A DNA stretch of 64,000 bases from Yamagishiella unicocca (taxonomy: Eukaryota > Chlorophyta > Chlorophyceae > Chlamydomonadales > Volvocaceae): assembly GCA_003116995.1 (NCBI GenBank), contig BDSL01000095.1, positions 358,064 to 422,063 on the forward strand. Reading direction: 5' to 3'. Numbering within the stretch: the first letter of the stretch is position 1; each line of letters begins with the position of its first letter. The notes beneath the pieces were generated by a model. That model was not told the DNA's origin. It ran no database searches and was given only the letters and a program-made list of their open reading frames with translations. This document shows positions 45,101-54,982 of this stretch, one piece after another. Made by a program: the position numbers and the translations under genes.

Positions 45101-46157
45101 TGCGAGCGAGGGGCAGATAGGGCGGAGAGCGACCCATGGGACGGTGTACGGACAATGGCATGCATCTGTACTGCGGCGCGGCTGCTCAGGCAGGTATGTA
45201 CGGCGACGGAGACCAGAGAACTGAAGACTGTTCGAACGTACGTGCATATGCAGCTGTGTCGGTTGCTCGCCCACCTTGCCAGCTGAGCCCGGCGGCCGCT
45301 GCTCCCCCGCTATCCAGTCCAGCAGCGGCACCACGCCGTGCAGCACCAGCGGTCCTGCTCCCACGATGAGCCCTCGCAGCCAGGGAGCCGCACCGGGAAG
45401 GAGCGCCTGTATGTACACATGCAAGCAGCACCGCGCCACGCGGGGTGGGGCAGGACGCAGCAGGCGACGTAAGCCGCGTGGCAGTAGTAATTGTTACAGT
45501 GTGTTCCAGACCAAAAGGCAGAACCATCGGGCATATCGCCTGATAAGGGGTGCCTATCCCCTTACATGCTTGCTTGCGACAGCGTCCCGACCGCTTCCAC
45601 ATGGGCTGTGCCTATATTGCGCAAGATGTAAGACCCTCATGAACGCATACAACGGGCACGCGGAGCAAGGCAATGAGGAAGCGGTTAGGTGTAATAATGT
45701 CCACAGATCATCAGGCCGCCCCTCTGGCGCACATGTGGCGGTCGACAGCCTTACATCGCGTGCGCACAACCTAACTAATAATACCGTGTGCAGCTTGCAG
45801 ACCTGTAGTTTGCCATGTCTGTCGATCAGAGCTAGCTAGCTAGCAGCACAGCCGCGAAACAGAGGCTCTCACCCCCGCGTAGGTCGCTGTCGACACCGCG
45901 GCGACGATGTGGGGGAGGAACGGCGCAGTCCAGTACAGCGCGCTCAGCTGCGGCTTGGAGCGAGCCTCGTCGGAGGCGAGAGCGTCATCAGTCGTCGCAG
46001 AGCAGAGCGCGGTGAAGAGCTTCGGGGCGCGGCGCGTGGTGAGCCGTCCGGGTACGCTGCGGCGGACCGCAGCCGCCCCAGGGCTGATGATGAGCGGCTT
46101 AGTCTGGGCGCCGAGGTACTTTGGGCGGACCGTAGAGCTCGCGCTTACGCAGAGCAT
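42178..46157 (-). CDS. AlkB-like alkane/fatty-acyl monooxygenase (membrane di-iron protein)
   Basis: Nine exons on the minus strand: 46157-45873, 45406-45275, 45077-44815, 44534-44420, 44049-43994, 43816-43585, 43127-43069, 42795-42683, 42266-42178; 447 residues, all phases consistent. A transit-like N-terminus (MLCVSASSTVRPKYLG) is followed by hydrophobic segments and three histidine boxes: HELGHSHH (199-206), HPQHHLRVGTSED (from 229) and YHGAHH (371-375). These boxes bind the di-iron centre of AlkB-type terminal hydroxylases. LVPPLWSAIMD near the C-terminus is also typical. The last exon (ADEANRHNLEYLGLEAA) is supported by an equal-sized exon in the tandem copy. Intron 4 appears to use a GC donor (GAG|GCACGA). 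Four introns carry the interspersed repeat. The substrate is not known. Confidence 0.88.
42418..42572 (-). repeat. Interspersed repeat copy with fourfold 30-bp expansion
   Basis: Starts like other copies (AGTGTCAGGCGATGCGCCCG). From 42449 the end unit GGTCTGGGGCCCACTGTAAC recurs four times with a 30-base period and finishes in GTTACTAATACTACTA. It lies in the last intron of the AlkB-like gene. Confidence 0.9.
43229..43290 (+). repeat. Interspersed short repeat, partial copy in AlkB intron 6
   Basis: TTGGGCTTCAGATCTCAAAA...CTCAGGCGCATCGCCTGACA, retaining mainly the GGCGCATCGCCTGACA half of the core. Confidence 0.6.
44129..44197 (-). repeat. Interspersed short repeat copy in AlkB intron 4
   Basis: CAGTGCCAGGCGATGCGCCC, GATGGCTCTACC, GGTCTGGGGCCACTGTAACA, ending in GTTACTATTACGA. 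Confidence 0.85.
45490..45547 (+). repeat. Interspersed short repeat copy in AlkB intron 1
   Basis: GTTACAGTGTGTTCCAGACC, AAAAGGCAGAACCATCGGGC, ATATCGCCTGA. Confidence 0.85.
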
Positions 46158-46956
46158 CTTGGCTGGAAACTTGGTTGCAAAGCAAACGCGAAGGTGATAA
46201 AGGTTCGGGCCTGCCTTTACTTTACGACGTCGTTCCTTCTCTGCACGGCTAAAAACCGACTGGAGATCAGCGATAAGACTGAACAAGAAGCGGTGAGTAG
46301 GGCACTGTGGAGCCAAAATTACTATTGAAGATCCGCAAACGGGATGAGACTACATTACGTTGCACCAGCTGGCTGATAAGGCCGACGATGAAACCGTAAC
46401 GTACGGCAGCCTCCTCAGTTAATGCCCCAACCGCACAAGTTCGTCCAAAGTTCGTCCACAGCCTTCCAGGACACTGCAGGCCTCTGTATTGGGGGATGGT
46501 GCCCGGAGACTTCGAGCTCATGATAAGCTGCCTGCAATCATGTACACGCTTTTAAGCTTGCGTTTGGAGCTTTGGACGTCTGCAAGCATAATGACGGAAA
46601 GACGGGGCGATTCCAACTTACAGAGTTAAGACTGGGTAAAAAGATAAGCAGCTGTTGAGGAACCGTTTCCCGCAGTGTTCAGCGGAGCGGAGCGGCACGA
46701 CATGGAGTCGCGCGACCCTGGCGATGTGATGACGAACGACGCGAGAAGGGCCGTTAGCGACCCAGTCGGACTCGGCAGCAATCTTGATGGCCACATATGG
46801 CGATCGCTACTTACCTAAGCTCCGCTAATCTGTATGAAAGGAGAAACACGTTCAGCTTGTATGTCACAATTCCATGACGTCCAGGAAACAACGATTGGGA
46901 TGACCCTCAACTCCTCATACCCTGCCAACGTAAGCCGGCGTGCATAATAGATGTTA

Positions 46957-46998
46957 GCCGATACCCTGTTTGCTGCTGACAGCAATCAGGGTATCGGC
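46957..46998. repeat. Inverted repeat (hairpin)
   Basis: 19-base arms, GCCGATACCCTGTTTGCTG (46957-46975) and its complement at 46980-46998, with one mismatch and a four-base loop. Confidence 0.88.
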
Positions 46999-47289
46999 GA
47001 ACGAAACGTGTAGGCTCTAGTCCTCGTAAAACAGAAGCCAGTATTCGCTGGTCGCTAGCCTCGCGTCCCAAGGACAGCAGCGCCAGGGCACAGCACAAGC
47101 GCTGCATGCATGTGAAAGTGCACATTCAGCGATGGTGAAGCAGCGTGGCACATGCACGCGGTGCAGGTTACGCCACGCACAGGCACACATAAGCAACCCA
47201 TAACACGAGGCCACAAGGGGAAGCTTGGAACGCGAGGACACAGCAGCGACGGGATGTCTAGGCCACTGCGAAGCGAGCGGTGCAACAGT

Positions 47290-47452
47290 GACTGGCTGCT
47301 GCTCTGTATGCCTACGGCCTGTCAACTTGGTGCTCTGGTGGTTTGCCTTTGTTTCGGTGCATGTCGGTATTTGTTTCCTCCGTCTTGTTCAGTGTCAGGC
47401 GATGCGCCCGATGGTTCTTGGTCTGGAACCCACTGTAACCGTTACAACAAGT
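47290..47452 (-). repeat. Interspersed short repeat, long copy
   Basis: Nearly the exact complement of 40393-40560, from TGGCTGCTGCTCTGTATGCC through GGTCTGGAACCCACTGTAAC. A few bases are missing in the TTCTACC part. Confidence 0.9.
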
Positions 47453-48002
47453 GACGACCCAACACGCGCAAGGAACGAGAACGTGAGGAGCAGCACCAAC
47501 ATAGCAGGCACCCCATCGCCGCATGTCGCCTCCCAACGTTAACATGATGTGTGCCCCACAGCAGCGGTCGTCGGCCGACTTTAGCGTTATCCTCAAAATG
47601 TAGGTACAGAGGACAAGAAACGCCAATATCTCAGGCTTACAGGATTCGGTAGCGGAAGCAGAGAATAATAATCCGGTCGCGGGCATGACCCCAAAACGCA
47701 GAACTCGAGCACTGTCGGTTGTGAGAGTATCCTCTTTAAACAGAGCAGCTAGCGAATTGTCAAGGGGCATAGTCCCAGTCGTGAAGGATACGGATAAGAA
47801 CAGTTAGGAGGTCCAGAGCATCGATTAAGCGATGCGACCTGGTAAAGTCACAGGGCGGCACTCGGCGGCCCGTCGATCGAAGGCAGGAAGCTGCACACAA
47901 GCACTGACCATCAGCTGCTACCTCGCATAATACCGGTAATAAGTAAGCAATGAGATTACTCAGGGCGGCCGGCCCCGCCCCATCGCAAACAAGACTGCAC
48001 CT

Positions 48003-48032
48003 TTGGGTCTGGAGCCGACTGTAACAGTTACT
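48003..48032 (-). repeat. Interspersed short repeat, end fragment
   Basis: GGGTCTGGAGCCGACTGTAA followed by CAGTTACTGTAC; only the terminal part of the family. Confidence 0.65.
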
Positions 48033-48276
48033 GTACTACCGCTCCGCGCCGATCAAGTATGTGAGCCTTCTTGAGAGATGGCTTCGGTTTAGCAGCCCCA
48101 CAGCCTACAAACCTGTCTCCAACCCAGCTGAAATTAGGAGTTAAGCGCTTCCGAAAAAACGGCAATTTGTACGACATCGCCGTACACAAATGCTTCAAAA
48201 CAGAGCCAAGGAAGGGATGTTCGTGTTCTCTATTATGTTGTAAGATGTAACCTATATACATATTATCATACATTTC

Positions 48277-48328
48277 AGACGCATCATGTTTGTGCCGATG
48301 CAAAGCGAGGCACAAACATGATGCGTCT
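48277..48328. repeat. Perfect 20-bp inverted repeat (hairpin)
   Basis: AGACGCATCATGTTTGTGCC (48277-48296) and its exact complement at 48309-48328, separated by 12 bases. Confidence 0.95.
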
Positions 48329-48599
48329 GCCCATGCCGTATACTCCAGGTCACTTGTCCTAGATTGGATTGGCGAGGCGAACGCCAGCCAGCCCACCAAT
48401 CAATGCCCGCACTTCAGCGCACGCGACCCTGTCGCGCAGTTCACGCCTGCGGCGTAGATCTGGGGAGGTGAAGACCCCTGCGATGCCGCTTATTGCTCAT
48501 ACCAGTACTTGCCCACATCCTCCGTAGTCCACGGCAAACAAGTCATTGTCACTGCCCAAGATGCCGCCCTTTGGCGAACTTGGCAACATACTTGGCCGT

Positions 48600-50040
48600 T
48601 CAAGGCCCTACCGTCGCTGTCGCTGTCATCGCCGCCGTGGTGGCCTCCAGGCCCAGATACTCCAGGTTCCGGCGGTTAGCCTCATCAGCTGTCACGTAGG
48701 CAGGACGAGGCGGCGCAGGAAGGGGCGTCAGGACCGAGCGATGTCGTACATGAAGGCGGTGGTGGCGGGAACCTGCTTGCTTGTTAGCGCCGCCATCGCT
48801 ACACACACATCGATCTAGAGTAGTAGGGCTACCTGTGTCGCAATCTGCTAGCTGCTGTTTGACTTGTAGCGCTCCCTTCAGCATTTGTAATGGCGAATGA
48901 CAGATTTACCCACGCACGCACTCAGCCAGCAGCAACAGCAGGCTGCTGCAGGCAGCTCCGGCGCGGCTCCTATATGTGCACCGGCTTTGACGCACCACAC
49001 GCGCGCACGGCGGCTGGTCCGTCCGGGCCTATCCGGCCGCGACGCATGTTCCATGCATGTAGCTAAACGGCATGCAGCTAGATGGTATGTACTATGTAGG
49101 CCGTGTTGCAGCATGTCACTATGGGCGCCGCCCCCCAGTTAGCTAGCCCCGCTCTCAGCCCGCACCATACATGAGTCTGTCTCACGCACGCCTGACCCCA
49201 TGCAGCCAAGCGGCGCTCCCCGCCTGCCCCCTGCTCCCTGTGCGGCCCGCAGCTGATGATGACTCACCCCGGTTGTCCATGAGGGCGCGCCACAGCGGCG
49301 GCACCAGAGCGGCCAGGGCCACAAAGTTGGTTGGACCGGGAAAGGTGGGCGAAGAGGCGGACGGGTGCAGCCGGCCGTAGCTGTAGATGGGCGGTCACAG
49401 TGGCAGCGGGGGATCGGTTCGTCTCAAATCTGTCAGGAGCTGTAGATAGTTTGAACCTCGGAAAACATGCACTGCACGTCTGACAGACCCTAGGGCTTTC
49501 CGAGCTACTACCGTAATGGTGCAAGAGGCTGGCATGGTAGCCAACGATGCTGTTGAAACGGAACCTAGCACCTGCTGGTCTAGGAATTAAAACAAACAAT
49601 GATGAATGATAATTGAGGTACGATGATTGCTGTTCTCCCGAGCTGGACGCACCTCTTGGAGACTGTCACATGGTGCTCCGCGTGATACAGTCCGTTGAAG
49701 AAGGTCATGTTCTGCGTTCATTCGGTGTCAAGGGCGGCGTGATAACGGCGGAGTGGGAGGCAAGATGTACGCCTACCTCAGCTAGGCAGGGATGACGAGG
49801 AATGGGGCGGGAGCCATAGTCTCAGTTTGCTAAAGTGGCTTATGGCTCGCTCCGATCGTATCACTTGAACCTACACAAGCAAGCTAAGCAGATGTAACAG
49901 CCGTGCGCCTTCCCTACCTCGAGTGGGTAAAATGATGTCCAGGCGACGTAGGGGGTCACAGGTGCGTACCGGCGGTCCGGGCCGGGAAGCATAGGGCGCT
50001 TGAGACCGTAGTGCAGCACATAGTCGAACACCGACATCCC
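48600..50040 (-). pseudogene. 5'-truncated tandem copy of the AlkB-like gene
   Basis: Minus-strand exons at about 50040-49918, 49711-49653, 49380-49268 and 48688-48600 correspond to exons 6-9 of the neighbouring AlkB-like gene. The three complete ones have the same sizes (59, 113, 89 bases). They read VFDYVLHYGLKRPMLPGPDR, NMTFFNGLYHAEHHVTVSKR, SYGRLHPSASSPTFPGP and ADEANRRNLEYLGLEAT. The third histidine box (HAEHH) is kept, and no stop or frameshift is visible in what remains. Similarity stops abruptly at about 50040, inside exon 6, so exons 1-5 and the first two His boxes are absent here. Either the copy was truncated on duplication, or the transposon region to the right interrupted it and the 5' half lies beyond the window. 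Confidence 0.85.
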
Positions 50041-50453
50041 TACCAAATTAGAAGGCGTATAAGAAGGGTGTAAGGAGGGCTAAGGAAACTAAATATTCGG
50101 TAAGAAGGCTCGATGTTTAAGAAAGCTAAGTAATCCTTAAATTTAGTTGTATGCTTCCTTATTTTTAGAATGATGCCTAAAACTAGGTAAGAAGGCAAAT
50201 GAGATGCAGCCCGCTTGCAAGAGCTTGTATTTTACACCAGGAGGGCAGCGACCACTGGCAAATCACATTATCAACAAATACGACTATGATAAATAATCGG
50301 CACGTTGTTTGGTCTCCCCGCAGCAGTACCCAAGCAAGCACACCCACCGTGCAAGCGACTTCTACAAACTACCCTGCCATGTATCACCAATAGGATCCGA
50401 AAACACTAGTTCCCAGCAACTGGCATGGTGGCGGGTTAAAAGATTGCATGTAA
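50041..50453. other. AT-rich junction between the AlkB fragment and the transposase gene
   Basis: Low-complexity sequence with several GTAAGAAGGC/ATAAGAAGG-like blocks (50050-50200), then unremarkable sequence. TTACA at 50232-50236 is a possible minus-strand TGTAA signal for the transposase. One end of the DNA transposon should lie here, but I could not fix it. Confidence 0.45.
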
Positions 50454-53400
50454 TCACTGCATACTGCGTGCCGAGGGAGTGATTGGCTGGAGAGGTTCCC
50501 ATCCAGCAACCCTCATGAAGGAGTAGCTCCTGGACAAAACGCACATGACTGCTGCATTCGTGGGGTGGGGCAGCACATGCACCCGGCAGGGGGCCACGTC
50601 GCTGGCAAGGTAGTACCTTGAGGCAGCATCAGCGGTGGCAGCACGACCCGCACGTACAAGGGGCACATTCATTCCTGGCTCTAGCAACAGCCGGCCATGC
50701 GCATCCACAACTGGGGCGTGCCATTCCACCTCAAGCACTGCTTCAAAGTGCCCGACCTCCAATGGTGACTTGTGGCGGTAGATTCCTAGGATTTTTCCAG
50801 CCCACATGCAATCCCCACTGGCTTTGCACCTCCGTGTGATAAACCAGCAATTGCGCTGGGACTTGGGCTTGTCGGCATCAAATGCAACGAACCCAACACT
50901 TTGGTTAAGCTGAATGCCCTTCAGCTTCTCCTCAAACATGGGGCGAAGACCAGTGCCCTGGAAATTCATTCCGCCGGTAACACCCTGCCCTGGAATTACC
51001 CACGAACGTGTAGGCCAAATGTTGCGCACACAGTAGGTTGCAAGCCCCTGCACGAATGCACCAAGGCAACAATGGAGTCTCATGTACCAGGGTGTTTACA
51101 CACATTCATATGCATAAAGCACAAGTGTAGAGGCCCTCACCTGGTGTTTAAAGGCAAAGGAGTTGCCATTCTTGGAGAGTAACTTGCCACGCCACTGGCT
51201 GGACTTGGATGTAACTTTTAGACCAACCAGGATACCGACAATGTACTCTGAGGGGGATCTGTCGGTTGACCACTGGTCCCATAGCCACACCATGAACTCG
51301 TGGAACTGTGATTCATAACCCGCACAGTGCTGCATGTACATCATGTGCAACTCGTAGAACGCTGCATCAGACAACAGGGCACGATGTGACCGCTTGAAAC
51401 CCACTAATGAAGCCATCTCCTCCATCTGCACCTCGGGCTCACAGCTGTTGTCAACCATCCAGTATTGTTGCTGCTGAGAGGTGAGGGTGCCAGCAGATCC
51501 AGGCTCTGGCATTGGCTCAGAGAAGATGCACTGATCTGGCTGTACTTCGCTTGCCAGCATGGCGGACTCCATCTGCATCCAGCTGAACACGCAAGTGGTC
51601 TCTGGTGTGTCTTTTTTCTTCATGAGCAGGACCAAGTGGTGCCAGAGGGCCTCATACCCCCACATTGCAGTGGTGTAGCTGGGTCCCAAGTGATCGAGCC
51701 GCTCTGCAAGGTGTATAAGCTGGTGTAGCTTCATGTCCATCTCACAGCAGGGCAGATGCAGCTCGACCAGGGTAACTGCACGTGCTATTCCATCTAGAAT
51801 GAGTGGACAGTCTTCACGGGGCACGGCTTTGTCCAGAAGGAAGGATACGCTGCATAAAAGCTGCTGCATAGTCTGGAGTTGTAGTGGATCGATACCCGTC
51901 CCATGGGCAAAAAGGTAGGCACCATAAGGACTTGTCAACAAGCACCATGTGTGCATCTTGACACCCTTGCCCTTCTTGAACACGCTGAGCAGTCTGGAAC
52001 CACCACCATCACGAGCAGGCAGTATCACCGCAAATGATGCTACAGCTGACTTGATTTTGGCATGTCCATCAGTAGTGACCACCCATGGCATGTTGACCCA
52101 AGTACGGTTGTTGACAACCTCATCATGCCTGCATGCGATGCAGGATGGCCATGGGCTTGTGTTTTCAAGGAAATTCCAAGGCCCAATAACTCTATCCATA
52201 AAGAGAAACCCCCCAGGGCACTTACAGCAGGACAGCAGGTGTCACACGCTGCCCAGACGTTGCCAGCTTAAACAAATCCCTGGTTGTATTTGCGATGGTG
52301 TGCATCGGATCATAGTGCAGGCCATGCTGTACACTAAACTCCTCCAGGTCAAGAAGCGCACAGTGATGCAGGGCCTGCATTTAGGGGCACATCACATGGT
52401 ACACGTAGTACCAGTTGCCAAGCAGGCAAGCAAGCAGCAATATACTGTGATACCTTACCGGGCCTGGTGCTATGCTGCCAGGCTCAAGGGGTGCCTGCGT
52501 CAAGCAAACAAGATTAGGTTTAATGAAGCAGGTCTGGGGACTGCAACACAGAGAGGACAGCACAGTCACCTTAGATTTGGCGAGGAGGTCAGCCTTTGTC
52601 CGGGGAGCAGGTGGCATGTCACCTGGGTTCCGCTGAATAGAAGTGGGCTGTACAACAACAGTGGTAGGAGCTGTGGTGTTAGTACCTGCATTCCGCTGCT
52701 GGGCTGTGGGTGGCTGATCCTTTGTTTTATCTTGAGCTACTGGTGCAATTTTGTTGTTGAGACAGCATGCCTTGACACGCAAGCTGTCTCCGTTATGGAG
52801 CCAACGATAGGCACCACCATACAGAATCTTGTGCGGCCCCTTTGACCCCTCGAGCCAGCACCGATAGCAGCCATATGTCATGCAGGGTGCACCGGTGATG
52901 CCAAGCATGTCCTCCAACCCACGGTAATCTGCCCCAGCTGTTATTGCGAAGACACGGACATTGATGTAGCCACCGGTAGCTGCATCAAAAACGTCAACAC
53001 CATGAGTACCCAGGCTTTGGAGCTCCCTGCTCAGCAAGTTTAGGACAGATGCAATCCTGGGTCGCTCCTTCTCATCCTTCTTACGTGTACCCGGTAAGAT
53101 ACCCACGATGGTCGTGAGACCAGGTTTGTACCTACATGGAGACAGGTGATGCAGATGTGAGGGCAGTGGTCGCACGCAAGTAAGCAGCTCTCACAGGAAC
53201 TTGCCGGATGTCACGCCCAAAGTTGTAGCAGGTGATGGCAACCGGATAGACAGAGTAGCTATTGTCATCCTTGAAGGCCAGGACTCCATCACTGAAAACA
53301 CCCAGTAGCATGTCGGTGTCTTGCAGTGGGCGGGTGTCCTGCAATGAATTCCTGATGGCTGTGTATGCCTGCCCATCGGTGATATCACAGAGGAACCCAT

Positions 53401-54587
53401 CTGCAACACCCTGTTCCTGGGTTGCATCCACATGCTGACGAAGCGCCTTGGCATGTGGCTCAGATGCATACATTCGTTTGGCGTAATCCCGCACAGGCCT
53501 GCATGACACAGCTAGAGGTTAATAAGCAACCAAATCATTTGGTCCAAGCCCACACTCAGCCATGCCTACCGGTAATTGAATTTGCTGGTGTTTCCATGTC
53601 GCATCTCCGCACATGAGGGGTTGAGACAGATGGGGCTGGCATGGTCCTCGCCACTGTAGAGTGTACCACACTTCTTGCAGTACTCGTACTCCACAAAGTG
53701 GCAGTCCATGAGTCGACCCTGATCCTCGAGGAAGGTAAGAAACTGATAAAACTTCACAGGCCGCTCATTCTCTGGGACCACATATGACTTGTACTTAAAA
53801 AGCATGATATCCTCACAAGCACTCTGTGTAAGCTTGTGCTTTGACTTCATGAGCAACAAGTCTAGCAGGTCGCCACACAGTGTCTCATAGCTAGGGGACT
53901 TGATGTGCCAGTCAACATCTGGGAGATGACACCGCTGGAAACAGCGACGCACAGTTCCCCCGTCGCCATCGCCCGGGATGTACTCGCTGCTGTCGCTAAA
54001 GGTGTCTGAGCGAGGAGAAAACTCCATGAAGTCAGCCGATCCAGCCTGGTCAGTATCTGGAGGGTAGTTGTCCATAGGTGGGAGTTCACTTGTGTAGGAG
54101 GCACTGTCCATATCTTCGGTCGTGTCCCTAGCTTCACCGGAGACAATTCCACTAGCAGTGTTGCTTGGGGCATTGGTATTGTTCGTGTTGGCTCCTGCAC
54201 AGTTTTGCGCGTTGTGTTGTGTTCTCCCGAGCGAGTGCCTGGCCAGACACCCTCTCTGAAGCGCGTACCTTGGTGTAAATGCCAGGCCTGGCGATATGTT
54301 GCATGCACATATTCTTCTGAGGAATCCGAGGTCATGTATCCCTCAGCCGAGGAGGAACCCCATGCTGAACGGTGCTGGCGTGATGTTCGTCTGGAGATGA
54401 GCTGTAGTTGACCACCATCCACTACATGTTGGACACAACTGTTGCACAAGCAATAGACGCTGTTGCTGCTCGGGCCAGCACGTGTCACACCAAATATGGC
54501 AGTGGCGACGATGAACAGAACCACCACTAGCAGGACGACTGGTGAAACGCTTGTTCCCGCCTCCGGCTTAGTGAGAGGTCGCGCCAT
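50454..54587 (-). CDS. Tnp2-type transposase (CACTA/EnSpm-like, Transposase_21 family)
   Basis: Seven minus-strand exons: 54587-54269, 54194-53570, 53498-53205, 53131-52570, 52374-52226, 52128-51141, 51047-50454; 1176 residues, all phases close. The N-terminus has a hydrophobic segment (VVLLVVVLFIVATAIFGV) and then CLCNSCVQH...SRRTSRQH, resembling the zinc-binding N-terminal module of many Tnp2-like proteins. A CxxC pair follows (YCKKCGTLY). The core is recognisable: DGVLAFKDDNSYSVYPVAIT, YNFGRDIRYKPGLTTIVGIL, GVDVFDAATGGYINVRVFAI and CMTYGCYRCWLEG; then GLHYDPMHTIANTTRDLFKL and a DUF4218-like C-terminal part. It would cut and paste the element. Intron 3 has a GC donor (CG|GCAAGT). The reading frame is intact, so the copy may be active. 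Assignment is by remembered family patterns. Confidence 0.85.
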
Positions 54588-54982
54588 TACAGAAGAAATG
54601 GAGACATCAATCGGGGAAAAGTACTATAATGTAGCCAGTGATTGGCGTGGTTATCGTAGCAGGCGACTGGCCAAGTAAGGTGGCTTCAAACAGATTCAAA
54701 TCTGGTCATGGATTTCCTGCCAATGGTAGATAGTTTTGATAGCCGGACTTACAGGTGTCTCAATACTCTGTGAGCGGTAACTTGTAGGAGACCTTTATAT
54801 GGAACCAGTTGGCTTTCCCGCTTGCAGGGCAAGCGCTGTCGTACAAAGAATTTTCTCTATACGGCACCTCTTCGCAACACGATTGTCCATATTGCTGACT
54901 GCTGTATATGGTAGAGTGTTACATATTTTGCTTTCCTTCAATCCAACCACTGAAGTAAATGCGGCTTTAGCTTCTAGCAGGC
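54588..54982. promoter_or_regulatory. Divergent promoter region of transposase and dioxygenase genes
   Basis: 395 bases between the two start codons, so both transcripts of the putative element start here. No convincing TATA box or operator-like repeat was seen. Confidence 0.5.

Larger units (their letters stand above)
46158..48599. other. Spacer between the AlkB gene and its truncated copy
   Basis: No gene supported. It holds two strong hairpins (46957-46998 and 48277-48328) and interspersed-repeat copies at 47290-47452 and 48003-48032. Confidence 0.55.
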
